A stretch of DNA of 64,000 bases, taken from NCBI GenBank assembly GCA_023053545.1, contig JAKZAN010000005.1, positions 3,286,001 to 3,350,000 of the forward strand, given 5' to 3'. The notes under the pieces are model-generated. The model searched no databases, was not told where the DNA came from, and saw only the letters and a program-made list of their open reading frames with translations. Positions 11,301-23,713 of the stretch are shown here, one piece after another. Every line of letters begins with the position of its first letter. Within the stretch, counting starts at the first letter, position 1. The stretch is from Lepidurus packardi. Taxonomy: Eukaryota > Arthropoda > Branchiopoda > Notostraca > Triopsidae. The translations under genes were made by a program, and so were the position numbers.

Positions 11301-14300
11301 ACAAATAATAAATTTTAAAGCATTTTAACGGACTGTAAATAAAAATTAAATTTTTTGACTACCCACGGACTGTTGGGGCGAGAATGACGAAGATTGGAAC
11401 TTAAGTCAGGGATGTTGCTAAGGATCTACAACCCTTCCCATTGGCAGAGGGAGACGGTTGTTAAATAGACAAAAGTATTTTGTCGTCCAAAAAATTTTTT
11501 TCGTAAGAAAACCATCTTGTCGTTCCTCTAAGACGCGAAATTTTTTCGTGTTAAGTGGTTTTTGTTTCGTGTTAAAAGGAAACAAATGTATGGAATTGCA
11601 TAGCGTTTTGTACGGAACGGATCCATTTTGTGTTAACAGGTTTTTCGTGTTAAGCGGTTTTCACTGTACATGTAAACACTATACAGTAGATGAAGCATAC
11701 TGTGATTACTGGTTATTAGAATCAGCCGCTTTACGGAATCAAATTTTAAAGGACCGATTCAAACTGATAGAAATTCATAGCATTTTAACGGGTTATTAGA
11801 ATCACACTTTCGGATATTAGAATAAATTTCAAAAGAATCTTCACATGTACAGTAACGAAACTATAGTAATGACTGCTTCATGGACTTCGCATACGGACCA
11901 ATGACATTGCTTTTACGTCGTTTTGACCAATCCTGTCATTTTCCAGCTTACTACGACGCTTAGAGGGAAATACCTTCTGAACTCTCCAATCAATTAAATG
12001 AACAGTTTATTCGATTGAATCACCAGTTCTTTTAATTGAATGGAAAATTATAACGCGTATCGTGTTGAGAACTCCGACCTAAGCGCAGGAGTAAGCTTCA
12101 AAGGCGCAGTATTAGTTGTGTTTTAGACATGTGGTTACACAAAAATGGCGATGAACAAGAAAAGAGTTGATTTAAATGTAAAAGAGAAGTTGCGGCTCAC
12201 TGAACCTTACGATAAGTTAAACTTAAAAGATTTGCCAAAGGGTAGCGGCCGTTAGAATTAGGAATTCTTAAATCATCTCTATCACAATTGTTGAAAAATC
12301 GAAATACGAAATAAACAATAGTGGGTGTACGAGTAGCGAATCTAGAAAAAGGAAACTTTTGGGTAAGTGTCAAAAAGTAGAAGGAATTCCGAAAAAGTAT
12401 TTCGGAATTTCGGTTATTAGAATCTCCGCTGAATAGAATCAATATACACTTGACAAACGTGATCACAATAAGTGCCATCTACTGTACATACACAAATTAA
12501 AAAATTTGCATCCACACTTGGAGTTACATCCACACTTGGAGTTTTCAATGCTCTTAATTGCTTTGCAAGTTTTGTCCTTGAAAAAAAGAGCAGCTTTTAT
12601 GCTTTGAACGCAGCTACTACACAAATCGAATATTTCCCAAGAAAAAAAAACTCTCAAACAATGAAGTTACCAAGAAAGCTAAAAAGGAAATACAAACTTA
12701 CCTTTTCTAGCCCAGAGTTATCTGCATTCCAAGCTATGACAGGCACTCCAAGGTAACCGGCCAGTTGAAGAAAGTATTGCGCCGATGCCGTATTCCTGCC
12801 GTATTGCTCGGTATTACTGAGAAAAAGCACGGCTGAGACATTCTTGGATAGAAAAGTCGCACATAGTGACGTCAATATAGCTGCAAATAAACAAAATATT
12901 AAAAAATTACTATTAATACAGAAACACGACAGGCTTGACTTGTTTTTCTTGGGAATACAGTACATAAAAAATTGATGTCACGGTCGTACCCTCTGCAGCC
13001 ACAATTCCTTTTTCTTACCAACTAAACGGAAATCCAACTGGGAAGTCGCCCCAAAAGAAAGCATTCCTTCCGTAAACTACACAGGATGAGGAGGCTAATT
13101 CAACGTTTTTATTTTACATTAGCCGAAACGGCTGAACCAAAGCTACTTCTATATTAGAAGTGCAAAAGCTGTAATTTGACAAACAAACCTCATTGCAATC
13201 CAAGATTCTTGTTTTGTTTTTTTAAACTCCGCTACTATAACAGTTTGAGGATTCTGCTGTCGTGAAGAGCCTCGAGGAGTACAAACAGCCTTATGTGGAC
13301 GGTTTAAAGGCGACAGACCTTGTTAATCCTCTTCCAAGCTGAGGCAAGCAAATTCAGAGTCGTGCTGGTGCCATGGGTTCTCAACTTTTTGTCCTCCATT
13401 TCATACTTGAAACAGCTAAAAGCGGAACATTTGTTTACACGACGAAGAAAGAACTTTACAAAGATATTCTCTACCCTATATATCACTGCAGCATGCAACT
13501 GAACTATCTAGATACTAACGCTTGAGTTTGTTTGGGTTGAATTCTTGCTTCTGAGAATAAATCAACTATTAACTTCCACAGGACAAAAGAGCAGAAGACT
13601 TTCGTCAGTCGTGAGGCATAAACCCAGGCATAAAGTTCGAAAGGATCTTGAACAACGTTCTGAGAAAGCGAGAGAAAATGCACCAGAGCATAAATTTTTC
13701 ACTTGATCATATTTATTAATAGTATTTGCAGTACAAAGTGCACATACGCATTCTCTGCTTGGCAGGCAAGGTGAGCTATAATACACCACAAAAATGTGCA
13801 TGGTATTTTCGCGTCAAAAGTAGAAGAAGAAAAAGAAGCGGAAATGTTTAGATCAGGGAGGTAAAATAAGGTGCTATATATGAGCAAGCAATATGTTTGA
13901 TCCACTTAAGCTCATCGGAGCCTAAAATATACGTAGAGATTTCCCCTGGAATTAGTGGAGGAGACGGGGGTGTGATATGGTTTGGAAAAGAAAGAAAGGC
14001 GCTTTTCTCAAAACCACTCATAAGGAAATGCGGGACAATCTGAGACGTGCTCATTTGACGCGCCTTTTGCTAACAAAATGAACTTGCTTCCCAAGTTTCA
14101 AAAGGCTCTCTCTCTCTGCTCGCTGTGTGGAATTTCGAACTAAATAAATCTAAGGGAGCATCACGCGAACATTTAAGAGAAAGATGAGAAAAAAAAGAAA
14201 GTGCTACCAAACTTGCCTTTCACAGAGCAAGCCACAAACTTGGGATTCTTTCTTTTTAATTTCCTTTCTTTGCTTTTCTCTTGCTATTTTTTAACAAGAT

Positions 14301-17078
14301 TTCCTTAGAGAGATGTATTACTTTCTCCAAAAACTAAAGATTTATTAAAGAAAAAGTCACCGTTGTTATATGGTGGTGCTCCATGATTAAAAGTCACCCA
14401 AGGAGAAGCTATATAACTGGCAGGAGAATCATCGCTCATTCCCGCAATACAAATTCTTTCAAAAAGTCTTGACACATTAAGCAGTGCCCCTTATGTAACT
14501 CAGTAGAACCTAGGGGCTGAAAACGCCATGAAGTTAGTGATGGGTTTGACATCACGATTGAAAGGCGAACGAATCGTAAGGAACAAGCGAGGGTTTTACT
14601 GTACTACAGTTTCATCTTTTCCAGTGGAAGGAATATAAATGTGATAAACGTAAGGAAAATCTTCACGTTTCACACTTCGACTCTTCTGACCTAACGATTT
14701 CTCATTTAGGGACTTCAACGACATGCAACAAACACCGACGATGAAGACTATACGGAGACCTTCGTGTTAGTCACGCATCTGTTATCACTTCTTAGGAACA
14801 GCTCATCTGAAGTGATGGTAAATCTAATAGCAAAGACTCGATGAAGAGGGCGAGCGTACCCTTGTCAACTTTTCTCCGGCGTACACTCATTTGATTTTGT
14901 CGTTTTTTCGCATCTCTTTTTTCTAAGAAAAAAAAACTCGTTTCCTTGTTCCCATCATTATTATAGCCTTGAGACATTGCACCGTTCCCCCCATTCCCCT
15001 TTTCTTGTTCTTGGTGTTGCAGCAAGTATTTTCTACATCAACACATGTTATTGTTGGCTTGTCCAGGGATGATGACTTGTTTCGTTCAGCAGAACAGATG
15101 ATAACGACAAGACCATTGTGTTGGTGAAAAAGATAAAATAGCTTTGCTATTTTATGTTGTTGTTTTTTTGTTGGTTTTCTTTATTTGTATGAAAAACGAT
15201 GCGATCTTTCATGCTATGGGTATGCGCCATAACAATACTTCTCGGAGATGGTTCGCATAAATCATGTTACTCGTTGTCTTTTTCTTTGCTTCTCTTCGGA
15301 GTCTAACCAGTTTAGCTTGTAATTCATACAGGAAACCAAGTAGAGGTCCATAACTTGCTACTAATGAACAACTTACCCTGACCTGACAGGAATACTGGTA
15401 TCCGCCAGGGGAATATGTAGATGAACAAGGGCTATGAAGTAATGCTGTACTATTATAATAGCCAGCTGGGAAAATGCGAAATGCAGACTATGATATATCT
15501 GAGCCATAACCAAACATGACACCATAGAACCCAATCCAATGTTCTAAATGTTTGTCTGATGTTAAATGGCGGAACAGTCTCGGGAAACAAGAAATGGGAA
15601 ACTTCAAGCTTGAAGTATTACACAAGCTTTAGCTTTCCTATTAGTAGAATAACTGAGTGACTTATGTTCATTTGTCAGTTAAACTTCAAGGTAGGGTACC
15701 GACTAACGAATGCTTTACCTAGTTTTAAAGCTCATTACCATACGATAAACCCCTCTCTTTTGTTTCGTACAGGGACCCCATTTCTTAACATTCCGAAGCT
15801 ACTTGGGTATGTTATCGTCATAGAACTGGAACCATAAACTAAACACCTAGCAGCCATATTTGGTGATGCTGTTAAGTTTGGAAACACGACACGCATTTTA
15901 CCGTACCATCTTCCTCGAACGAAATTCGTTCACAACAAACAATGGTCAGTATCAACCAGCACTTATTTCTTTCTAACAAGATATATAACAGAAAGCGTAA
16001 CTAAGTCACGAAACACCAGTTTAACTTCTATACTCAGGGAGATGAAAGAGAGAAAACTCGCTATAAGAGGACGTTCTTTTGTATCTTCTTCCTTTCCTTG
16101 CCATGATTGCTTTTCTTAGAAAAATGTATAATAAAAAAATGCGTGAGTACATTAATAAAGAAAAAAGTCCAGTCGGTATTCGAAATCCGTTGCGCTCAAT
16201 TTAGAGTCGGGACAGCAAACTGAGCGAAACGTGTCGCGATAGATTCGATATAACGTATACTTTGTCATGGGCTTTAGAAAACTCTCTCCCTACTCAGAAC
16301 GAAAAGTATTTTTTTAATGTTTTGTCCAGCAAATTTCGAACTTTGAAGTTTCCAAATTCTCTAAACCAACGTTCATGTTAAGTTAATCCTGGGCAACACT
16401 TCCGCTAGCCCCAGAAGCCAAACCTCATTTCCTTGCCAAAGGAATGGCTAACGCAAATCAAACGTCAATTACAAGTTCCTGATTCGTATGTGCCAAAAGC
16501 ATGAACAGACGCCGAAAATGGAAAGGGAAAAGAAGCTTATAGTGTCCCTTCTAGTTTGTACCTGTAGGACTTGGATTGACTTTGAGCATTTCCATATGGA
16601 TGTCTGACGAGGCAAAGCGATACACATGGAAGAAGTCCAATTCCTGCCGACGCAATGAGGTTAATGCCGCAGTCACAGCTTTATTGTACTCGCGCACTTT
16701 AAAAGTCGTATGAGGGACTAGTAAACCCAAGGCTACTTTAGGTATGGGTTTGGGAGCAGTGCTAGCCGTACTGGCACTAGCTAGACCAGTCCATATATCC
16801 TGAGGGCTCATCCATCTTGGTGAGCCGTCTTTCGGGCTCAGGGAGGATACGGTTAACTGATTCAAATTGGGACTATTATTAGGTAGTGAGGAAGACGCAG
16901 ATATGAAGGGGAGGGACGACGAAGTCGATGCATCGGGGAGATCAGACCAGCTCAACGAGTTTAAAGACGAAGGGCTTGCGACAACAAAAGTGGTCCAGTA
17001 CATCCACCCAAAGGCGAGGATAACCAATATACAGCAGACAGGCTGTGGAAGCCTTCCATAAATTTTGGCCATCGCCAT
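2385..17078 (-). CDS. NMDA-type ionotropic glutamate receptor, GluN2-like subunit (multi-exon)
   Basis: Ligand-gated cation channel subunit of the NMDA class. Exons in transcription order: 17078-16562, 12880-12702, 7711-7527, 6621-6386, 6202-6015, 5975-5938, 5911-5767, 5660-5437, 5294-5138, 4774-4591, 4504-4395, 4323-4211, 3918-3795, 3729-3569, 3442-3255, 3051-2816, then probable tail exons 2740-2550 and 2492-2385. All junctions keep phase. Exon 1 has a hydrophobic signal segment; the start is Met at 17078, although an in-frame Met at 17129 exists. Exons 1-7 are the amino-terminal (ANF-receptor-like) domain, 8-10 ligand lobe S1 with [11 protein letters not shown] and [18 protein letters not shown], 10-11 M1, 12 the pore loop, 13 M3 (IYTANLAAF), 14-16 lobe S2 with [10 protein letters not shown] and WLTGIC, then M4. 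Closest family is GluN2 (conserved S1 cysteines and the WLTGIC cysteine), not AMPA/kainate. About 995 residues precede the tail; the last exon is unresolved. Oddities: Gln at the pore N-site and Ile for the first Ser of SYTANLAAF. Confidence 0.93.
11130..11666. mobile_element. Pogo/Tigger-like non-autonomous DNA transposon (element A)
   Basis: The ends are imperfect terminal inverted repeats. The left begins CAGTGAAAAACGCTTAAC; the reverse complement of the right begins CAGTGAAAACCGCTTAAC. TA dinucleotides flank both ends, as expected for Tc1/mariner-pogo insertion. The interior is AT-rich, has no transposase, and carries several subterminal copies of a TTTCGTGTTAA-like motif near 11176, 11545, 11565 and 11643. 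It lies in intron 2 of the receptor gene, 17 bp from element B. CAGTGAAAACC ends are typical of Tigger elements. Confidence 0.75.
11684..12484 (+). mobile_element. Pogo/Tigger-like DNA transposon relic with CENP-B-like HTH remnant (element B)
   Basis: TA-flanked element about 800 bp long. The left end begins CAGTAGATGAAGCATACTG and the reverse complement of the right begins CAGTAGATGGCACTTATTG. A GGTTATTAGAATC motif recurs near both ends (11711, 11788, 12412). Inside, an ATG at 12145 opens a 36-codon frame ([20 protein letters not shown]...) ending in a stop at 12253. A frameshifted continuation reads [12 protein letters not shown]. Both pieces match the N-terminal helix-turn-helix of pogo/CENP-B transposases. 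The catalytic domain is missing, so this is an internally deleted, decayed copy. Confidence 0.75.
12145..12400 (+). pseudogene. Pogo/CENP-B-like transposase N-terminal fragment
   Basis: Remnant of the DNA-binding part of a pogo-family transposase within element B. The first 36 codons contain a basic start (NKKRVDL) and a KEKL...LPKGSGR stretch. The later frame contains [12 protein letters not shown], the recognition-helix signature of the CENP-B N-terminal domain. At least one frameshift and several stops separate the pieces. No DDE catalytic domain is present in the element. Confidence 0.65.
12881..16561 (-). other. Intron 1 of the GluN2-like gene
   Basis: Spacer of 3.7 kb between the signal/N-terminal exon and the second exon of the receptor. 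I see only short non-homologous ORFs, simple AT-rich tracts, and a GGTTTTACTGTA motif at about 14590 that resembles a lone pogo-type end. No nested gene is recognisable. Confidence 0.6.
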
Positions 17079-17129
17079 CACAGTGATACGCAATACACCA
17101 AAGAAAAAAACACTTGTTAAAAACAACAA

Positions 17130-19391
17130 TAAAACAAGGAGGAAATTATGGTTCTGAGGATCACGTCACTTTAAACTCACATGTTGTTCCAGTTTTAGGA
17201 ACTCAGATTAGATACACCTTAGTGCACAGCCTTTGAACCTGGGCAAAGGTACTCGGGCTCTCGAGCACTTTGAAGATGCCCAACACGTCTGGCATGACGA
17301 ACCAAGTCAGTCCTCGCAAACTTATTAACAATGACCGAATTGTGACTTTGGTGGATTTTAAAGATTACGTGGATCAACAGCCAGCCACTTTCTCGCCGTC
17401 TTCTCCCTAGCTGAATTCCTGGGAACGCTCTCGCTAATCAAGTGTTGAAAGCACGTGACTACGAATTTGGGCTTGCGGGGGTACAACTGACCGAAAATCC
17501 ACAGAATTTCTCCACGGACGGTCGTCTGCCTGCTTCTGCCTTGGTCTGCACTAGGGGTCGTCAGGTCGCCTTGCCCCTGGTGTAAGACGATGTGCTGCGC
17601 CCGCGACTAGACGCGCAACACTTGGGTATACACATGCATGTACAATTATGTATAAAATACGCAATTGGAAAGATAACATATTGTGGTGCGCTAGCATCAA
17701 CCCTTCACATTGACCAGGTTGCCCCTTTATCTCAACAAAGTCCTAAGATTATAAATTCCCCGTGGAAGAATAACATACGCTGTACTGCAGGCTAGTGGCA
17801 GTTCATATACCAAACGCGGGGGTTCAATCTAATCAGGACAAATGTCAATAGCAGCGGAAAACAAGACACCATAAAATAGCGTAGTTCCAACGCTTCGGAC
17901 ATTGTTTGTGCTTGTGAGCTGTGTTCTAAGCAAATACGCCTTGCTATATCCCGCGAGTTTGCATAACCTGTCTGTTTAATCAACAATCAAAGGTGTGCTC
18001 ATCTACTTATACCTCGTGATACAATGTAAGCATTTCGCTAATCCATCTTTCTGGAGAACAAAGCCTTTAGCTACTGCACGGAGATCTAAGCATTCGCACT
18101 CAATCTTTTTAATTGTTTTTCAATTTCTCATTTTTTTTACAACGAGAAGACCAAGTGCGTTCCGCGAAGCCAGAGAATAGCAACAATAAGCCTTTCCTTC
18201 CCAAAAGCAATAATAGCCACAGTAGAAATTCCTAAAAGCTATGCGGGGTCTTGTTAACATGGGATTGATGATGCTTCTTTCAATGCTCTCGAGCCATCTG
18301 CTGCGGTTGGCTCAAGGTGTTACAACTACAAGAGTACAATTCCGGTATATAGTGCACGCCTTAAGGAGTTTTCGCTGAAAAAATTTTACTGTGATTTTCA
18401 GCCAGACCTCGTTTCATCACAGCCAGTAGGTTCCGGAGACGAACCAATCAGGACATTTTAACAAATAACTTGATCCGGGCAACCACCATTAATAATTTAA
18501 AAGGGAACAAGCCTATTCTGGCTTCTTTGTTAGAAACCAAGAAAGAAGCATATATGATATAACGTAAGGGCAAGCGGGTCGGTTTATGGGGGCGTTCTTA
18601 CACCTTTTCGCACCAAAGCAGCTATAAACGTTCCGCATGTATATTAATAAATTGCTTTTCATGCTTAATAAGAACGATCGAATCATCAGTGATCCTAATG
18701 AATCGCCTATCAGTCACTTTTCCATTTTTTGTCGGCGCTATTACCCGTTGGCTGCGATCCGGGGTTAATGATGCTATAACACGAGCACATGACAGTCTAA
18801 ATGCTTTACGGTATCGATCTCGGCTTCACTTCTCACTCAAGTTTTCGCTTGCAGGAAAAAGTCGCTTACGCTGCATCTCTTTTTGTACAGAAGCTTACGA
18901 CTTGGGAAGAAGCGAACAAACTTTGCCCTTTATCTGGTAAGGCGGCAATTCGTCCACGATCCTAGGCTTGCCAATGACCCCGTAAAGCCGAACTTGAAGG
19001 TCTCGCGCACGGATCTCTGAATAGTCAGAAAAAAAGAAACAACCAACTCCTCTTACAATACCGAAAGTTGCCCCGCAGAAATTTGACGGAGCCAGCGATT
19101 CTTTAGCTGCACTGCCTAGCTCTTTCCTTTTGCCCAGCTTCAAAAGTTGAATGACAAGCCAATATCCGAAGACTCGATGTTTTGGTTAGACTTTATACGG
19201 ATTACATAAGAGGAGACATCCAGTAGAAACAACAGGGATCAGGCGACTTTAGGGTTTACATGGTGTAATAGAAAAGATCATACTAGCCATTAAAACATAC
19301 GACGTTTTCGCATGGATTAATACTATTGCATAACAAATTAGAAATATGAGAAGATTTGGTGCCTTGTAAATAATATACAAATAATTTTAAA
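17130..19391. other. Spacer upstream of the GluN2-like gene
   Basis: Presumed 5' flank of the receptor gene. No recognised coding exon, repeat or RNA gene was seen. Promoter elements cannot be assigned by eye. Confidence 0.5.
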
Positions 19392-19586
19392 CTAGAAGGG
19401 ATTAGTTTTGATCCTGATCGTTCTTAGTAAAATGGTTCTAGTGTCGGACGTCTCTTCAGCCTTTCGATTAATCTCCTGCAACAGTTGAATGCCATAAGTT
19501 TCTTCAGCGCCAACAATCGTGACATTTAGTGTTCTTGAAACAACGCTGAACGGGGAGGATGAAACTAGAACGGGTTTCCGAGACAA
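19392..19586 (-). other. Unassigned ORF resembling a periplasmic-binding-fold fragment
   Basis: A 64-codon frame with a short stretch (NVTIVGAEETYG followed by LLQEINRKAEE) that loosely resembles the strand-loop-helix of ANF-receptor amino-terminal domains. It lies 2.3 kb upstream of the receptor's first exon on the same strand. It lacks a clear donor at its 3' end and no other piece of such a domain was found nearby. It may be chance or a decayed exon of a second receptor. Confidence 0.2.
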
Positions 19587-22500
19587 AACTTTTTCCTTTT
19601 CAGAGACATGAATTGTACACCAGCACTATTCAAGGATCTAGCGTTGTTAAGTGATAAAAAGCCTATGATTGCTGGGTTCAAGTAGCAAAAACATTGATGA
19701 AAGTGCTGTTTACTCTCGGTTATATAAGTCGAACATTTGTTTTGTAGCGGGGCTCAACGACGGGGCCAAATGCCAAGATCGTGAGCTTTTGAGTTTTAAC
19801 TAAAAAGCACGGAAACGATTAAATTATAGCTTCTCTATTGAATATGATTTGGAAACAGTGGGACAAAATCAGTTCGTCTCCCATGTTCCTCGAACAAATT
19901 TCGCAGTTCCTGCCATCTAGTTTCTTTCAGTCCAATCTTATCACAGGGATGGCCTACGTTTCTTCCACGAGAGTGCACTCTTGTCTTTTCTCAATCGAGC
20001 CTTCTCATTCAACAGCAAGCATCTTCCAAGTCGTAAACCCACGCTTTGAAAATTTTAACAGACGTAGGCTAGTATAACACAGTAAGTACGCTTAGAGTAA
20101 CCGGAAAGAGCGAGAAAAATACGGCCGCTACTCTTGTTGTACCATCACAGCGAAGTCATTTTAAAATTTAAGGACTAGAGGAGATAGAGAGGGGTTGGTT
20201 CGAGGGAAGAAATGAGGACCTAAAGCTTCCCATCCATTCTTGTCAATTTGACTCTAGCCGAATAAGAAGGATAAGGCTTTGCAAGCGTTCCTTATATCCC
20301 GAGGGCAGTTAGTGTCGTAGTTCGTCTAATTCCGGTATAGCTGGCTGCTTTGAGCTAAGGTAAACTAGGCACGACGTATACAGAGAAAAAAGTTACCCAA
20401 TCTTCCTAGGAAGCCAAGTGCCATGGAGGCACTGAAGCCAACAGTCAACAAAAACCAGGCTGTTTCAGGTGATGTATAGCCCAAAGCCTGGCACTAAATG
20501 ATGAATGCATATGCAAGTAGTTCCACAGGGAACCCCGCCATCCATGGCAACCTTGTAAGACAGGCGTGTAGTTCGGTAGGCTCACGCTGTGGGTTCGCCG
20601 AGTTCGAGCCTCTTTATGCCATTATGAAGCTCATCATCACGGTTTTACTCCTTTCTGCTAGGCTCTCATTCTTCCTTTTTGCTTCCCTTTTTTCCCTTCA
20701 AGGAGACAATCTTCTCCACATAAGTAAGTCTTCGGTAATAAATAGGACGGTTAAGACAACTAATTTTCAAAGACTATCCCCATTTTCTGCCAAGAAAGAA
20801 AAAGAAATGAAAAATCCTAGTTGCCTACCCCTGGGATTAATTCAAGCCGACTCATTTCGAACCCGTTTGTAAGTCTCCTCTCTACAAACGCAAAAGAACT
20901 AGACCCCATTTTCATTCTAAGCTGGAGAATATGGAGTTCTTTCAGAAGGGTTCGATTTGAGTTCAACCCATCAAAGTCCTCCTTTAATTAATCCCAGGAC
21001 TAAAGATTAAAACCATATTGGTTTCTCTATACAATTTGTTTTCATTTTTAGCACTATAGTACTTCGTATAAAAAAAAAAATAAATAAAAAAACTATTGCC
21101 CATGACCCGACCCGTCGAGGACATAAAGCAAAACCTTAGGCAATGAGAATTGGATCGATGCGCGCACGCGCAATCTTGAAAGCTGGCTTTCTTTATAGTG
21201 AGGGAAAAGTAAAAGGTCAAAAACAACTTGAAGGTTTTGCAAGTAAAAAATTTCTTGGAAATGCCAAGATTGCTGAGCCAGGCAGAAATTTAAAAGCTTA
21301 AGCCTTTTCATGTGAGCTCTAGTCCGTGCCCCAAAGGCGGGGTTATTGAAAAACAGTGTTACAGACAAGCTCTGCAAGCCCCGTAGGAGTCGAGGGAAAT
21401 GAACCAATTGCGGGCTCGTTAGCAAGGATCACAATATTAGAGATCTCTTTCCAGCTTCAAAAGCGAGCTCGCAAATTGGAAACAACATATAATTTTCCAA
21501 GAGGAAAAAAAAGATATAGTGAGTGAGAGAGAAAGAAAGGGAGAGAGAAAAGTGGAGAAAGAAAAAGACAAAAGAGCGAGACCAAGAAAAATTCATCAGT
21601 GCCACTAAATCGGTCTTTGCCCCACTATAAGCTCTTTCCCTGTTAAGAAAACATGAGGAACTAATTAAAAATGTGGCCCTGCCTTCAAATTGTGTCTAAT
21701 CAAGGCGCATTCAGTTCTTTTTTCCGGGAAAAGAGCTAGGCAAACTTGTTTGAGCCTTTGATAAGAAATTGGCGAAAGAAAGTAATATTGCTGCGAGGGA
21801 CCTAAGGGAACTCATTGGGACGATTTTTCCGTACTTGTAGACTCGTTCATGCATACATAAACAAGACAAACGAATCAGAAAAGGAGCCAACACAAATAGC
21901 ACGAACGTATAGTTTCGGTCAAATTATTTGGCGCATACTTTAGCGACAGCACTCTCGCTTGATACGAGCTTTTTTACACCTCGAAGTTATAATTTTCCTA
22001 GAATTTTCGGAGATTCCTAGCAAGTGATCCTTGTATGCATAGTAAAGGGACTCTTATTTTTTTGTAGCATACTTGTGTCAAACTAATTGAGCTGAATTCT
22101 GCCAATTCCTAGATAATATTAGCAACTCTCGAAACAAACGAAGTTTGTTACGAAAACCCTCTTAAAACTTTCTGTGCATCCTGGCACTCTTAATTACACA
22201 AAATCTGTGATCTTTTCCTAGTGTATTCTTACATTTGTTTTCTAGAACTTATGTAGTATGCATCAGTGCTGGAATTAAGTCAAATCTTTTGCCCAGTTGC
22301 TCTTTCCCGTGCCCCGCCCCCTAAGAAAAAAAAAGCTACTGAGCAAAGTAAGATCTGTCCGGATTTGTGCTACAAGACCAAGCTACAGGCGTAATTGAAT
22401 TGACTAATGTTTATTATTCATTGCTGTATAGTTCCACTTTGCATAAGGCAGGCCGGGTGACGCTACGAGGCCCACGCCTGACCTTAGGGGAAACGTCGGT

Positions 22501-23466
22501 AGCTTTTAATTTTGGACCGGATAGTACAAATTCTGCGACATATCTAACAGAATATCCCGTTACTTAAAGAAATAGAAAGTGGACCTACAATGCTTATATT
22601 GCGATAATACTAGTATTAAGGATCCCGTATACCTTAGCTCGGTAGAGGCGGTTAGCATGGGGAATTTCGAAACAACTTTTTGAGAAAACCAGTTCATTTC
22701 ATGGAAAACTGATTAGACATAAGCTTGAGCTTGCTAACAGGTATTGCACAACCAATGCAATTTTTTGAATGAGTAATAAGTTAGCAATATGCAAATGAAG
22801 TTTGAGACTATGAGAAATACGTTACCTAAAAATATGTCATTTGATTGGATACTAGCTACTAACAAAAGTAAACTTTTGTTTTAGATTGCATTCAAATCTG
22901 ATAAGCCTTTTTTTCGCGAAATTTTGTTCCGAAAGTTTGACGACTTGATTGGGACATTGTGCTGCTACAGCAAACTGTGGTGACAAATTGTAATTTTCAA
23001 AAGCAAGACAAACGTAGAAAAGTTTGCCGGCAATTAGCTACCTATTCCTTGTCTTACTTTCTTATGCAAGGCTATCGCGAAACAGTAACAAACATCAGTG
23101 CATTCTATGACTCTTTCTCAACAATAAGCTAAGGTATACAGGAGCCTTAATGATAATTTAAATTTTCTTATGCAGCCCGATATCCTTAAAGGGTAATAGC
23201 CACAAAAAAATGTTCTTAAAAAAGCGTTAAAAATCTATTTTCAGGTGAAATGCTTATTTTTATCATACGCGAAATAATAAATGAGATATTAAGAAAATAA
23301 GCCTAAAATTCAAAACCGGCATTTTTGACCTTGGCCCAAACTAGTCACGCGGCCCTGTGACGCCATATCGGTCCGCCACATTTCCTGGCGCTCCACCAGA
23401 CCCTGTGGTTCAAGTGTACGTGTACGTGTATGTAAAGTGTCGAAGTGAGATTCCTAAACGAGTAAG
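19587..23466. other. Gene-poor spacer
   Basis: No recognised gene. Contents noted: a purine-rich GA tract at about 21518-21590, a copy of a short dispersed repeat at 22478-22525, and many short ORFs, the longest 124 codons at 20498-20872, with no recognisable domain. Confidence 0.5.
22478..22525 (+). repeat. Short dispersed repeat, copy 1
   Basis: About 48 bp closely resembling 30408-30454. Both share an ACCTTA-GGGAA block followed by CGGTAGCTTTTA and TTTGGAC, with a few mismatches. Family unknown; possibly the edge of a larger decayed element. Confidence 0.45.
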
Positions 23467-23713
23467 ATGACAGAAGACTCGGTGCAAAGCGAGTATTTTG
23501 AAAAGCCACTTTCTAGACGATGAAGGGACGGAACTTGATGAGTGTTTTGGCATTCTTGTGCCACAAACTCAAGGTGCTCAGCATACGGATCAGTTTCAAC
23601 CACGGAAGAAGCGAAAGCTTTCCAATGAGGCTGAATTGTCGGCAATTGGAGAACCAAGTGGCAGTGTTGTAACAGGTAATGATGTAACTGAAGATTCTGG
23701 CGTTTCTGACTGA
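23467..23713 (+). other. Unassigned ORF region encoding a nuclear-localisation-like motif
   Basis: From an ATG at 23467 a short frame reads MTEDSVQSEYFEKPL and stops. An overlapping frame with its own ATG at 23498 runs to a stop at 23713. It is acidic at first, contains the basic cluster PRKKRKL, and ends SGVSD. The composition (acidic, Ser/Gln-rich, NLS-like) is more protein-like than neighbouring ORFs. No family is recognised. A GTAATG donor-like site lies inside, so it could be an exon of an unrecognised gene or a relic. Confidence 0.3.

Larger units (their letters stand above)
7712..12701 (-). other. Intron 2 of the GluN2-like gene
   Basis: Largest receptor intron, 5 kb. Its distal part (11128-12486) is occupied by two pogo-like elements. 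A short direct duplication of a CCACACTTGGAGTT motif lies at 12511-12545. The rest has only short ORFs with no domain I recognise. Confidence 0.6.

Noticed and set aside
14575-14600. GGTTTTACTGTA, a pogo-like terminus
   Set aside because: No matching inverted partner was found within a plausible distance.
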